21,072 nt of DNA from Girardia tigrina (Eukaryota > Platyhelminthes > Tricladida > Dugesiidae): positions 1-21,072 of the forward strand of contig MQRK01237528.1 in the NCBI GenBank assembly GCA_001938485.1, read 5' to 3'. Shown piece after piece: positions 1-8,089 of the stretch. Position 1 is the stretch's first letter. Each line of letters begins with the position of its first letter. The notes beneath the pieces are model-generated. The model was not told where the DNA came from, made no database searches, and was given only the letters and a program-made list of their open reading frames with translations. Both the position numbers and the translations under genes were made by a program.

Positions 1-43
1 TGTTTATTAACAAACATTAACAAAACATTATCAATTTAGAACG

Positions 44-309
44 ATGTCGAATGACGAGAGTTTTGCTGAGAGTTGTCCAAAAGACAATTCTGATTGTAAT
101 GAGAATAAAAGTTTGAAAACCCATGTTGGTGTTCTTAATAGTCGAAAAGCCCTCTTTTGTTTAGACTTTCCCTAAATTCGACCAATTCGATTGTTGAATA
201 TCCGGAGCACATTACGAGCAATGTGCTCTCTCTTCAGTTACTTTTTATGGCCGCTGATTCTGGGATTTTCTTGGGAGATCTCAGAGTTCAGAACTGTGAA
301 AATCTTTAA
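44..309 (+). pseudogene. Coding-like region in two overlapping + frames, unidentified
   Basis: An ATG at 44 in a fair context (acgATGTCG) opens a 43-codon frame that begins MSNDESFAESC and stops at 173-175. A second + frame is open at 142-306 and includes VEYPEHITSNVLSLQ and MAADSGIFLGDL, with codon use and residue mix unlike the AT-rich background. The two frames overlap, and a pyrimidine-rich acceptor-like tract ends in AG at 163-164. No donor of matching phase was found between them. The segment is therefore either a host gene broken by one frame change, or two exons whose joining signal was missed. The product is not recognised. It abuts a minus-strand LINE fragment, which may have interrupted the gene downstream. 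Confidence is moderate that some coding history is present and low on the structure. Confidence 0.35.
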
Positions 310-379
310 CTTTACTCATGTTCTTTGCATGCAATAGGAAGTAATCAAGAAAGTTCATTTTCTTTGTCGCAGGACGGGT

Positions 380-787
380 TCAGCTAGTGCTCTTCAGTTC
401 ATTGTGACAAAATAAATTGTTCACAACATTATTACCTCTCTTCTCGGCCAGTAATACTAATCTTTCCCCATTGTCCGACGTGTTTCCACTGTTTGCAAAT
501 TTTCCGACGCAGGGTGCTGGATCCTCTGTATCATAGCTGATGCGACAGTTGAAGTCTCCTCCCGCTATCACAATAAACCTCAACTCTCTGTTTTCGGCCT
601 CTTTTTTAATAGCCATGGTGGTTAGAAGGTCATAGAAATTGGTTTTCTCATCGTCACCGTATCTCCATTTGGTGGTTCCATTAAAACCCACAATAATTAC
701 TGTATAAGACACAATCTTTGTTTTGAAAAGTATTTCCGAGAAGACTTCAAACTCGATATCAATTGAAGTTAGTTTGGTTAGTCTATC
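380..787 (-). mobile_element. RTE-type LINE fragment, AP-like endonuclease domain
   Basis: The minus-strand frame is open from about 787 down to 380. It carries the core of the apurinic-type endonuclease found at the N-terminus of RTE/BovB-like non-LTR retrotransposons: NFYDLL, then FIVIAGGDFNCRI (the catalytic GDFN signature), then GKFANSGNTSDNGERLVLLA and NNLFCHNEL. This order matches the family pattern FY..L / GDFNA.iG / G....N.NGERL..fa / NT.F. The domain is incomplete: the frame stops before the later TW.SPDG and QIDYI blocks, and no reverse transcriptase could be read in 1-380 on this strand. It is a 5'-half scrap of a dead LINE rather than a host nuclease. The gene-like relic at 44-309 lies just beyond it on the other strand. 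Confidence 0.8.
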
Positions 788-1083
788 AACCCCTTATTCT
801 CTTTGCTGTTCCATTGGTGGCCCGCATTGGTGTAAAGGGTCCATTTATCGTACTTTTTAGTCACGACGCCTTATTTATGCGTTTTAGCATTTAGTTTTCA
901 AAAAGTGTTTATAAAGCTTTAAACTTTCTCATCATCAAAATGACGCACATTTCATGTACATACTTTAAAACTAAAACACAAACCTTACGTAGGGGGCACC
1001 GGACCGGTCCACAATTATCCCGAGATCCTATTGTTTTGCAAGAGATCTTAGCGTTCTCTATATTTGTCAAATTTTTCATTGCA

Positions 1084-1188
1084 ATGGATTTTAAGGTGCC
1101 CACTCATGAATTGCAAGCCATTACTAAGAAACATCCCTTATCGAGTTTCGTTGGCTATCCAGGACCGCGACGAGGACGCATCGAGAAG
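1084..1188 (+). CDS. Small unidentified gene, exon 1 of 3
   Basis: First coding exon of a three-exon model (1084-1188, 3162-3193, 4666-4849) that encodes 106 residues in all. ATG 1084 has a good context (gcaATGG) and opens MDFKVPTHELQAITKKHPLS, followed by SFVGYPGPRRGRIEK. The exon ends at a textbook donor, AAG|GTGAGA (GT at 1189-1190), in phase 0. GC content is higher than in the flanks, and the frame has host-like codon variety. The same frame is open back to another ATG at 940, so the protein could be 48 residues longer. I chose 1084 because the upstream part (940-1083) reads less like a protein and could be 5' UTR. The basic PGPRRGR stretch is the only notable motif. The family is not recognised. 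Confidence 0.5.
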
Positions 1189-2780
1189 GTGAGAATTATA
1201 TTCTTATATAAACCCATATCTCTCAGACCCCAGTAATATTAAAGTATTTATCACTTATAATATAGTAAGGAAAAAACAGAAAACGTTTTTTTCTTTTATT
1301 TTTTTCGTTTTTTTATGTGTTGAGATTTTCTCAGATATAGCGATTGCAAATATAAATAACCAGATCGTCTACAATAAAAAATATTTGAACTAATTAATTT
1401 TTCGTTTTTTCATAAACATAAAATGTATTATCTTTTTTTATTCTTAAACTTAAATTAAAAATAAACCTAATAAAATATAAAATCCCGAATTTCATTTAAA
1501 AATTAATAAAACTATAAGTGCAATTTAATATTAATTGTTCTCAACCATAACCCAATTTTAACTCTCATTTTTAATTTCTGTCGTTTCTGGAATGTATAAA
1601 TTTTAAAAAATATATATTCAATTTTTTTTCCTTTTTTATATATTATATTTCTAAAAAGTACTTCTTGTAAATAAAGAAATATCTAAAAATTATTTTATCA
1701 AATTTTCCAAACAAAGTCAAAATAATATTTTCTTTTTTCAATATAAAAAGTACCAATATTGTAATTTTATTTATTTAATTTGTATCAAATTAAACTGGGT
1801 GCCAGGATTTACAAACCTGTTGAACTGTGAAATGTCTGTAATATCGGTCTTATTATTTATTATTCTTTTTAATAAATGTTTGGTATTAAACTTTAAAAAT
1901 ATATAAAATATTTTTGTCTGTTTTTGATGCCGCTTTGAAGTTAAAATGCGTCTTTTCTGAAAACAATAATTTATTGATAAATTTATTTAATAAATTATCA
2001 AACAAAAAGTTTTATTCAGTTTTCAAATAAATAAATAATTGAAAGAAAATTATACAAAATATAAATAATAATTTACCATTATATAATTAAAAAAAATTAA
2101 TTATTTTTTATTTCTCAATAAATTGTTTTTAAAGAAAAAATTAATAAAGTTAATTTAGGATGAAATTAAATCAAATAGAAATATTTTTTTTTAAATTTCT
2201 TTAAGGAAAAGAATGTTTTTTATTAAATCTATTTTACATGTTTCATAAATTTATGCATTCTTAACATAAATGTTTTTTTTAAGAAATAATTGTTATAAGT
2301 ACATTCTACTTATGTTCTTATTACTTTTTTAATTAATTTTGTAAATAATTTAATAAATATTGAAAATTTTAAGTTGGTTAAAGATGTACTGTGTAACATA
2401 ATTAATTTAAATTAAATAAATCATAAATTTAAGAAATTGTAAAAGAAGAAAATGTCAAAAAAAACTTTGGAACCTTCATTTTAACCTAATAACCAACCTT
2501 CTTACTCATTGTAATGTGGTTTAATGATTTTGTTTCTATAAATTGTCTTATTTAGATATTTTCTCATGTTTAGATAGCAATAGTTTTGATATTATTCTAT
2601 ATTTTATTCTCTTCCTCTAAATATTTTTCCTGAAACATATTTAGAATATTTTTAGACTACAGAAAAGGGTTTTAAGACCAGGAAAAGTTTTTATTTTAGT
2701 TAACAAACCCTCTAAAAAGTATCCGATAACCTTGTTTTATAGTAATTGCGTAAAATAAATATTTTCTAGGAAGCAAAAGA
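1189..2780. other. AT-rich intron-like stretch
   Basis: Intron 1 of the + strand gene model. It is dominated by A and T runs with no coding frame that I can support. There are short palindromic AT stretches (for example around 1970-2000) but no recognisable element. On the minus strand an AATAAA (TTTATT on +) lies near 2691, about 145 bases beyond the stop of the minus-strand segment at 2836-3016, and could serve it. Confidence 0.6.
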
Positions 2781-2835
2781 AAGTAAAACAATGAAGATTG
2801 TCACTTCACGAATTCGATAATTAAGGAACAGCAGA

Positions 2836-3016
2836 TCAGAATTTTGTTGAATATCGGTGAGACTTTAATATCTGAGAAACTTTCTCAGGTATGGTATTTA
2901 CAATATTAAGCACGAATTCCATTAAAATCGAGTTTCCATCTTCCGGAAAATAATGACTCAGAGCAATGAGCATCTTATGGAGCGGCTTTCTTTTTTTTCT
3001 TAATTTTCTAACTAGT
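2836..3016 (-). CDS. Candidate terminal exon of an unidentified minus-strand gene
   Basis: The minus-strand frame reads LVRKLRKKRKPLHKMLIAL, then SHYFPEDGNSILMEFV, LNIVNTIPEKVSQIL and KSHRYSTKF, ending at a TGA (2836-2838 on +). It is about 59 residues long with a basic start followed by what looks like two amphipathic helices. An AG preceded by a short T-rich stretch (TATTTTAG, AG at 3017-3018) could be the acceptor, entering with one base to complete a codon. A minus-strand AATAAA lies near 2691. The segment sits inside intron 1 of the + strand gene model, so it would be a nested antisense gene or a retained relic. No upstream exon of matching phase was found; the segment at 3323-3559 does not join in phase. 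The product is not recognised. Confidence 0.35.
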
Positions 3017-3161
3017 CTAAAATATTTATATTGGGTTATTGGCGGGGTTTTCAGTTACTGTTGATATAACAAGAATTTCTGTTCTCAAACCCGCTCTTCA
3101 TTACTTTTGAAGTATGAAAAATCTTGTTGAAATGTCGTTGCGCTGACTTTGATTCATTCAG

Positions 3162-3193
3162 GACAGAAACGCAGCCGACCAATCGTCTTTCGG
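3162..3193 (+). CDS. Small unidentified gene, 32-bp micro-exon 2
   Basis: A 32-base exon bracketed by strong signals: a branch-point-like CTGAC 14-18 bases before the acceptor, ATTCATTCAG| (AG at 3160-3161), and donor CGG|GTAAGT (GT at 3194-3195). Read in phase 0 from exon 1 it gives DRNAADQSSFG without a stop. It leaves two bases, which are completed by the first base of exon 3. The three exons sum to 321 bases, exactly 107 codons including the stop. The island is also visibly less AT-biased than the surrounding introns. The frame one base off (NVVALTLIHSGQKRS, open from a TGA at 3128-3130) is also open and is an alternative if the acceptor is wrong. Confidence 0.45.
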
Positions 3194-3322
3194 GTAAGTA
3201 AACCCAACACCATTACAGTCCTTCCACGGTGTTTTACAGTGTCATTCTTAAAAACAACGTTATAAAACTTATATTATGTATACTGTTTATTGCAATAAAT
3301 GGAATTTGAACAAACCTATTAC
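3194..3322. other. Start of intron 2 of the + gene model
   Basis: Begins with the GTAAGT donor. No other feature is seen in this short gap before the minus-strand coding-like segment. Confidence 0.4.
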
Positions 3323-3559
3323 TCAGGGCGATACCGCTCTTTTTTGCCGCGAAACTTTACATACGATCATCTGATTTGGGTAACGTAAATCTTGACTCGT
3401 AGAATCATCCAAGACTTTTGCTCTTATAACCACGATAATCTCCATTTTTTTATTTGTCGGGCTAACATATTTTAAAGTTACCTTTCCTTCTGCTTGAAAT
3501 TGGATGACGGCCACTTCTCTTGAATAAACATTTCCTCTTGATTTGAATGAGCATATTGT
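3323..3559 (-). CDS. Minus-strand coding-like segment, weakly C2-domain-like
   Basis: The frame runs on the minus strand from about 3559 to a TGA at 3323-3325. It includes REVAVIQFQAEGKVTLKYVS, then PTNKKMEIIVVIRAKVL, and ends SQDLRYPNQMIVCKVSRQ. The spacing of GKVTLKY, a polar turn, and MEIIVVIRAKVL resembles the first two strands of a C2 domain (G.l.lsl.Y.p....L.V.v..A..L). The aspartates of a calcium site and the DPYVK block are not present, so a C2 call is only a guess. Possible donors are AAG|GTAACT early in the frame and ATC|GTATGT later. No clean acceptor was found upstream. It lies in intron 2 of the + gene model. It may be an exon of the same antisense gene as 2836-3016, although the phases do not match. 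Confidence 0.3.
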   Translation of the reverse strand, partial: TICSFKSRGNVYSREVAVIQFQAEGKVTLKYVSPTNKKMEIIVVIRAKVLDDSTSQDLRYPNQMIVCKVSRQKRAVSP

Positions 3560-4400
3560 ATTTAATATAGTAGTTTAGGGGTATGTAGTTAATGAGACTA
3601 ACTATCTCTATGACTTTTCACTTAAATTGCATTTTATTTTAATACCAGACTGAGTTTCAGTTAGTTCACGACCCTTTAACTTAATAAAGTACTTCATGAA
3701 CTATACTTTATTTAAGGAACACTATATTTTGACTAGGACACAAAGTATATAGTTATTATTTGAATTTTCATTGATTTTTTTATATCTTTTTTATATTCAA
3801 GCAATTAGACTTATACTATATTTTATAATTATACTAGTTTGTCGGACACTTTGTCAAAAGGTGGTGCATAATACATAATCAAATTTAACGTCTACAAATA
3901 TGTAATAATAAAATATTCAAATGTTTTTTTTTTGATTTTTTTGCATTGTTCTTCTATAGTTATTTATCATTAACTATTGAAAATTATTTTTTATTTCTAG
4001 AATTTCTTGATAAACGTCTTACTTATTTTCTAATTTTTATATTTTAAAATCTATATTATGTATTGTTTTACATTTTCTAGATTATTTTTATTACAAATAA
4101 ACTAAACTAGTACTTTTCAATGAAAATAATAATATTTAGATAAAGTCATCATTAAAAAAAGCACATTTTTTATTATTGTCTATTCTTGAATCTTTATATA
4201 TAAATTGGAAGGAGGTCTTCTCATGTGAATAGCCTAGGGTCTTCCATATTTTGATTCGGACTCGATTATGATTCCCCTCGATGTATTAAATTTTTTTTTA
4301 TTTTACTACATTTTAATTTAATTATTGTAAAATCAATATTGTGAAATAAATAGAGATCTAAAAGACGTCTAGTTTATTTTATATAGATTATATAATTTTT
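3560..4400. other. AT-rich stretch, no gene seen
   Basis: Intronic on the + gene model. Homopolymer-rich AT sequence with no frame, terminal repeat or motif that I could support. Confidence 0.6.

Positions 4401-4406
<6 letters not shown>

Positions 4407-4446
<40 letters not shown>
4407..4446. repeat. (AT)n microsatellite
   Basis: About 40 bases of nearly pure alternating AT inside intron 2 of the + gene model. Confidence 0.95.
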
Positions 4447-4447
<1 letters not shown>

Positions 4448-4665
4448 CTCTATCCCCAACAAATAAACTCACCAAATGAACAAATTACAATATTGACTGC
4501 CATCACATTACATTCGTCAGTGTTAGAAGAAAAAAATTCTTTTTTTCTTTTTTTTCGATAGAAATTTTGTCAACATTTTTCTCTAAGGGCACTTATAAAT
4601 AATTGAATCTTTTTTTAAAAAAAAATAAGAATAAAAAAATCTTTCCTATTTCTTTTGATTTTCAG

Positions 4666-4849
4666 TTTTCAACTCATAAAGGTGTTACTTGGTGGTTGTG
4701 TTCTGTTGAGAGATAAACGAGTTTTTTTCACAACTAAAAATAACAAAATCCAACAATATTTAAAGAATGAGTTACAATATATAAATTTCAATTGTGAGGC
4801 GATTGAAGAGACAACGAATTCTAATTTATCCCAACAATGTCTGCTTTGA
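4666..4849 (+). CDS. Small unidentified gene, terminal exon 3
   Basis: The acceptor is excellent: a long C/T tract (tttcctatttcttttgattttcag) ending in AG at 4664-4665. Entered with the two leftover bases of the micro-exon, the frame reads G-FQLIKVLLGGCVLLRDKRVF, then FTTKNNKIQQYLKNELQYIN and FNCEAIEETTNSNLSQQCLL, stopping at TGA 4847-4849. The short hydrophobic run LIKVLLGGCVLL is too short and too charged at its ends to be a confident membrane segment. The rest is polar and possibly helical. An AATAAA lies 79 bases after the stop. The minus strand is also open here, so strand choice rests on the splice signals and the phase agreement. The product is not recognised. Confidence 0.5.
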
Positions 4850-4856
4850 CAATTAG

Positions 4857-5002
4857 CTATTCAATGTTAAAAAAGAATCCTAATGATGGTTTACGATATT
4901 GTTGAAAATATAATGTTTTTGCCCCGAAATAAATCATTAGCACGTCAACCCATCCAACACTTTTGGCTTTATCCTTTGTTAACATCAGAAACCAATTTTT
5001 GA
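4857..5002 (-). CDS. Alternative minus-strand open frame, unidentified
   Basis: A 48-codon frame on the minus strand contains FLMLTKDKAKSVGWVDVLMI and YFGAKTLYFQQYRKPSLGFF, ending NIE and a TAG at 4857-4859. It reads more like protein than the background and starts just after an in-frame TAA. It lies tail to tail with the + strand exon 3 and covers that gene's proposed poly(A) signal, so the two are partly competing readings. There is an internal ATG but no clear splice sites. The product is not recognised. Confidence 0.2.
4928..4933 (+). terminator. Poly(A) signal AATAAA for the + strand gene
   Basis: Canonical AATAAA 79 bases downstream of the exon 3 stop. In an AT-rich genome this hexamer is common, so it supports the model only by its position. 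Confidence 0.4.
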
Positions 5003-5185
5003 ATTAGTTTATTATCACTCAAAGTAATAAACAACTATTTATCCAATTAAATGTTCTTTTGATTTTTAACTTACATCTATAATTATATATTATAAAAATA
5101 TATATAAACTTTTTTTCATAATAGATAACGAAAATTGTAGGTAATCAAAATCTTTCTATAATATATTTGTGTTAAAATATAATAT

Positions 5186-5214
5186 AATCTGATTCTACCT
5201 CCAGAAATCAGATT
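5186..5214. repeat. Perfect 9-bp hairpin between convergent 3' ends
   Basis: AATCTGATT (5186-5194) and AATCAGATT (5206-5214) form a perfect 9-bp stem around an 11-base loop (ctacctccaga). It lies in the gap between the poly(A) signals of the two convergent gene models. A role in 3' end formation is possible but not shown. Confidence 0.5.
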
Positions 5215-5280
5215 GATAGAACAACACTTACAAGGGGCACCTAAAAAGAACTTAGACTCGACCAAAAATTAATAACCAAT

Positions 5281-5286
5281 TTTATT
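5281..5286 (-). terminator. Poly(A) signal AATAAA for the minus-strand terminal exon
   Basis: TTTATT on the + strand is AATAAA on the minus strand, about 30 bases beyond the TAG that ends the exon at 5316-5447. The spacing is typical for animal genes with short 3' UTRs. Confidence 0.5.
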
Positions 5287-5315
5287 CAAATTTGTAGCAA
5301 CAAAAATCAATTATT

Positions 5316-5447
5316 CTAGGTGTACTTCTTTATGAGAGCTTGGTCAACGTCACAGATTTTTGCCATCGTGACTCCTTGTCCAAAATGCTGTTTTCCTTGA
5401 AAGTTTTTAGGTACGAAGTTATAGGAGCCGTTACATGCGTTGTTTAA
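5316..5447 (-). CDS. Terminal exon of an unidentified minus-strand gene
   Basis: The minus strand reads LNNACNGSYNFVPKNFQGKQ, then HFGQGVTMAKICDVDQALIK and KYT, followed by TAG (5316-5318 on +). It is immediately preceded by an acceptor-like CTTTTCAATTTTTAG (AG at 5448-5449). GC content and codon variety stand out from the flanks, and a minus-strand AATAAA follows 30 bases later. Together these make a compact and convincing last coding exon of 43 residues. The residues look like the C-terminus of a small soluble conserved protein (NF.GK..FGQGVTMAKICDVDQALI), but I cannot name the family. The gene is convergent with the + strand model ending near 4933. Further exons should lie at higher coordinates; the only candidate seen is the frame at 5451-5585. 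Confidence 0.55.
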   Translation of the reverse strand, partial: LNNACNGSYNFVPKNFQGKQHFGQGVTMAKICDVDQALIKKYT

Positions 5448-5450
5448 CTA

Positions 5451-5585
5451 AAAATTGAAAAGCTTTTTGTATAGAAATATTTCAAAGGTTTCATTGTGAT
5501 TAATGGCATCGTAATAAATGATGAGAGGAAGATTTCTTCCCAAAAATATAGAAAAAGGGGTACTTCTCGATTCAAGTTTTTGGTG
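5451..5585 (-). CDS. Possible upstream coding segment of the same minus-strand gene
   Basis: The same minus frame that is used by the terminal exon is open for 45 codons just upstream, separated from it only by one TAG that overlaps the presumed acceptor. It includes SRSTPFSIFLGRNLPLIIYY and DAINHNETFEIFLYKKLF. The residue mix is plausibly coding, but no donor GT was found at its downstream end. It could be a shorter-isoform end, a relic with one stop, or chance. Its relation to the terminal exon is unresolved. Confidence 0.25.
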
Positions 5586-5589
5586 TTAC

Positions 5590-6720
5590 AATGTTTTGAA
5601 TGACTTCTGTTTGACTGGTATAAAATTTATTCTAAATCTTTAAATAAATTAGAAAATTTAATGCAAAAGATTTGAATACAATCGGAGTTATTTATTCATG
5701 TTTTAACTACAAATTATTTATTTTTGTTCCTAAGATTTTCAAATTGTCCTGTAGAATCATTCAAAAGTCACATTTCTGGTTTATTATTTTTCTTAAAAAG
5801 GTAATTTGACAATTGATTCAAATATATGAAAAGTATTTTTATGTAAAACAATACCTTATAAAACATTTTGAAGGATTAAAGGTTCAATTTTTGTTACTGT
5901 AAGATAAAAAGACCACCTCCCTTTTTTTAGACAGATTTAGATTGTTTTTCCTATATAACAAAATATACAGTTATTTAATCAAGATAAATTTTCCTTAACT
6001 TCTCTTTTAAGAATAAAACATAATCTGTTGATTAAATAACTTTAAGTATTAATTAAAAGGTGTTTAAATTTTGTCTCCCTTTCACATTAATTCTTAATTT
6101 TATAATATTTTTTAAATAATTTCTGTAAAATAAGTCTTAAAACGACTGTTAAAATATTTAAAATCATTTTTACATCTAATGGATCTCTTTTTTTAGCAAA
6201 TCTGTTAATTCTGATGTATTAAAATGTTTATACTTAATTGTAAATGATCAATAATATCTCTTAATTTATAAGATCCACAAAATGTTCCTTTAAACAATTA
6301 TGTTTTCTATTATTTTAAGTGGAGTTCTTAATTTATTATATTTCGATATATTTTAAGATGTTGAAATAATTTCATTATTAATAAATGTAATTTAATAAAA
6401 TATTCATTTAAAAGACTAATAAGGAAAAATAGACTATTTATATATCACATATATATATATATATATATATATAAATTATTTAAAGATTTACGATGTTTCA
6501 AATAAATATTAAAATATTTATTACTATATCAAAATATTAATAAATTGCCAAAACATAAAATATTTTAGCTAAAACAGAAAAAAATAAATAATTTTCTTAT
6601 ATTTTTAATATTAAATTTATTTTCATACATATTAAATAATTTTAAAAATTCAAATTTCATTTTATAGGTAAATTTTGTTTAGTTTGTTAAAAGTTGGTTA
6701 AATTTTCAGTATATTTTAAA
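5590..6720. other. AT-rich intergenic or intronic stretch
   Basis: No coding frame supported. It contains an inverted repeat of 14-bp arms (AGTTATTTAATCAA near 5969-5982 and its near complement near 6028-6041) and an (AT)n run at about 6449-6472. Otherwise it is low-complexity AT sequence. Confidence 0.6.
6449..6472. repeat. (AT)n microsatellite
   Basis: About 24 bases of alternating AT. Confidence 0.9.
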
Positions 6721-6721
6721 T

Positions 6722-6938
6722 TTAACCCCTTACCGCATAGTGGATCAAACATGATCCAAAATATTTTTTTGTAATTTTATTACCCAAACTGCTTAGCTTG
6801 CAATATATGGATCAAACTGTTTCTTTATATGAAAAAACATCATTTTTTTAAATAAAAATATACATATCTCTTTATTTCTTTTTCCTATATTATATATATT
6901 TTTATTTAAATAAAATAATTCATGCAGTAAGGTGCTAA
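6722..6938. mobile_element. Probable piggyBac-like MITE (degenerate)
   Basis: The left end reads TTAACCCCTTACCGCATA and the right end, reverse complemented, reads TTAGCACCTTACTGCATG; 14 of 18 positions match. The left end carries the TTAA target of the piggyBac superfamily and the right end a one-base variant (CTAA on +). The interior is about 200 bases of AT-rich sequence with no coding capacity but has repeated GGATCAAAC-type words (GTGGATCAAAC, ATGGATCAAAC). The length fits a short nonautonomous element. The evidence is the terminal repeat and target site only. Confidence 0.5.
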
Positions 6939-7271
6939 AAAGAATAATAAACTCTTTTTTATTTTCATTTAAAAAAAATAATAACTAAAAAAATTAACAA
7001 ATGTGATGCTATAATTTTTCAATTAATTTCGATAAGAATTTCAGTAATTATTTTTTTTATTTTATTCAGTTTATTTATAACAAAAGTAAACAATGAAACA
7101 AATCAATTTATTTGTTAATAAAGATAAAGTGACTTTAATTTTTAATATTTCTGAAAGTTAAAAGAAAATTATCTTTTGTTTTAAGAAATAACAGTATGTG
7201 AATAAATTTAATAATAAATCTATAAAAATATTTATTATTTAAAATAATATTTTTAATATTTTATTTAAGCA

Positions 7272-7302
<31 letters not shown>

Positions 7303-7588
7303 TGGATTTGTGAACGCTATTTTGATATTTACAAAATTAATTTTGTTAAATATTTTTTTAAAAATTTAATTATAGCACATATTTTACAACCAATTTTTAA
7401 TCGTCAGGAATTATAAATTAACGTTTAAGATAATAAATTGTTAAATAATGGGATATTTTATCAGCACATATTTTATTTTTTAGGATTTAAAGTGTTTAGA
7501 TGGTAATTGCAATTTTTTTTAAATTTTAGAAATTTAGATTGCATAAATTTTCTCATTTCGAAAATTAAATAATGGTTGAAGTATCTTA
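6939..7588. other. AT-rich stretch with microsatellite
   Basis: Low-complexity AT sequence with an (AT)n run at about 7275-7301. No gene or element boundary was recognised. Confidence 0.6.
7275..7301. repeat. (AT)n microsatellite
   Basis: About 27 bases of alternating TA. Confidence 0.9.
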
Positions 7589-8021
7589 TTAACACTAGAA
7601 CACCCACGCGGTCATTTTTGACCGCAAAGCAATTTTAAATCACACCAATTTAAGACAATAATTTCTATCGACTAGAGCTTTTGATACTTTTTTTATAATT
7701 TTGTTAAATACACCAAGGCCCCGCTTTGCGTCTTTATTCGCTTCCGAAAGTTGAGACGCTAAATGAGTTTCGACGCATAATGAATATGTGGTAATATTGA
7801 TCAAAAAGACTATAACAATATATCTATCTATAATTTTTTATGGCAAAAATAAAAAATCAATCGACGCAAAAGCGAATAGACGCATAGCGGGGCTTTGGTG
7901 TATTAGACAATATTGATCTGAGCTTGAAAAATTCAAGTCATTAGGATTTGTTGTCTTAAAATAAACTTAGTTTAAAATTGCCTTGTAGTTAAAAATGACT
8001 GCTAGGGCGTTCTAGTGTTAA
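7589..8021. mobile_element. piggyBac-type MITE with TTAA target duplication
   Basis: TTAA at 7589-7592 and at 8018-8021 flank an element whose ends are long imperfect inverted repeats. The left end is CACTAGAACACCCACGCGGT and the right end reverse complemented is CACTAGAACGCCCTAGCAGT. The similarity goes on through TCATTTTTgACC..AA..CAATTTTAAA and, after a gap, TTTAAGACAAYAA, about 80% over the first 50 bases. TTAA targets and CACTAGAAC-type ends are typical of the piggyBac superfamily. No transposase is present, so this is a nonautonomous fold-back element. Without the 190-bp nested insert it would be only about 235 bases. The outer arms have an inner palindrome of their own (GGTCATTTTTGACC). 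Confidence 0.88.
7711..7900. mobile_element. Second MITE nested in the piggyBac MITE, TA target
   Basis: The left end CACCAAGGCCCCGCTTTGCG and the right end reverse complemented, CACCAAAGCCCCGCTATGCG, form inverted repeats of about 33 bases, continuing into TCT(T)TATTCGCTT. TA dinucleotides flank both ends (7709-7710 and 7901-7902), as for Tc1/mariner-type insertion. Subterminal GACGC words recur (for example GAGACGC, CGACGC). The 190-bp interior does not code. Because it interrupts the outer element between its arms, it arrived after the outer MITE. Confidence 0.85.
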
Positions 8022-8089
8022 TGATTCAAACAATTACCGCTCGAATTGTTAATTAAAGCTCTTCTGAAAAACAGAAAACTCATCCTTTG

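Noticed and set aside
940-1083. Upstream in-frame ATG extending exon 1 by 48 residues
   Set aside because: The frame is open and the ATG context is fair, but the extension is less protein-like than the part after 1084. Kept only as an alternative start.
909-1103. 64-codon minus-strand frame
   Set aside because: It overlaps the + strand exon 1 region and has no splice or start context. It is best read as a shadow.
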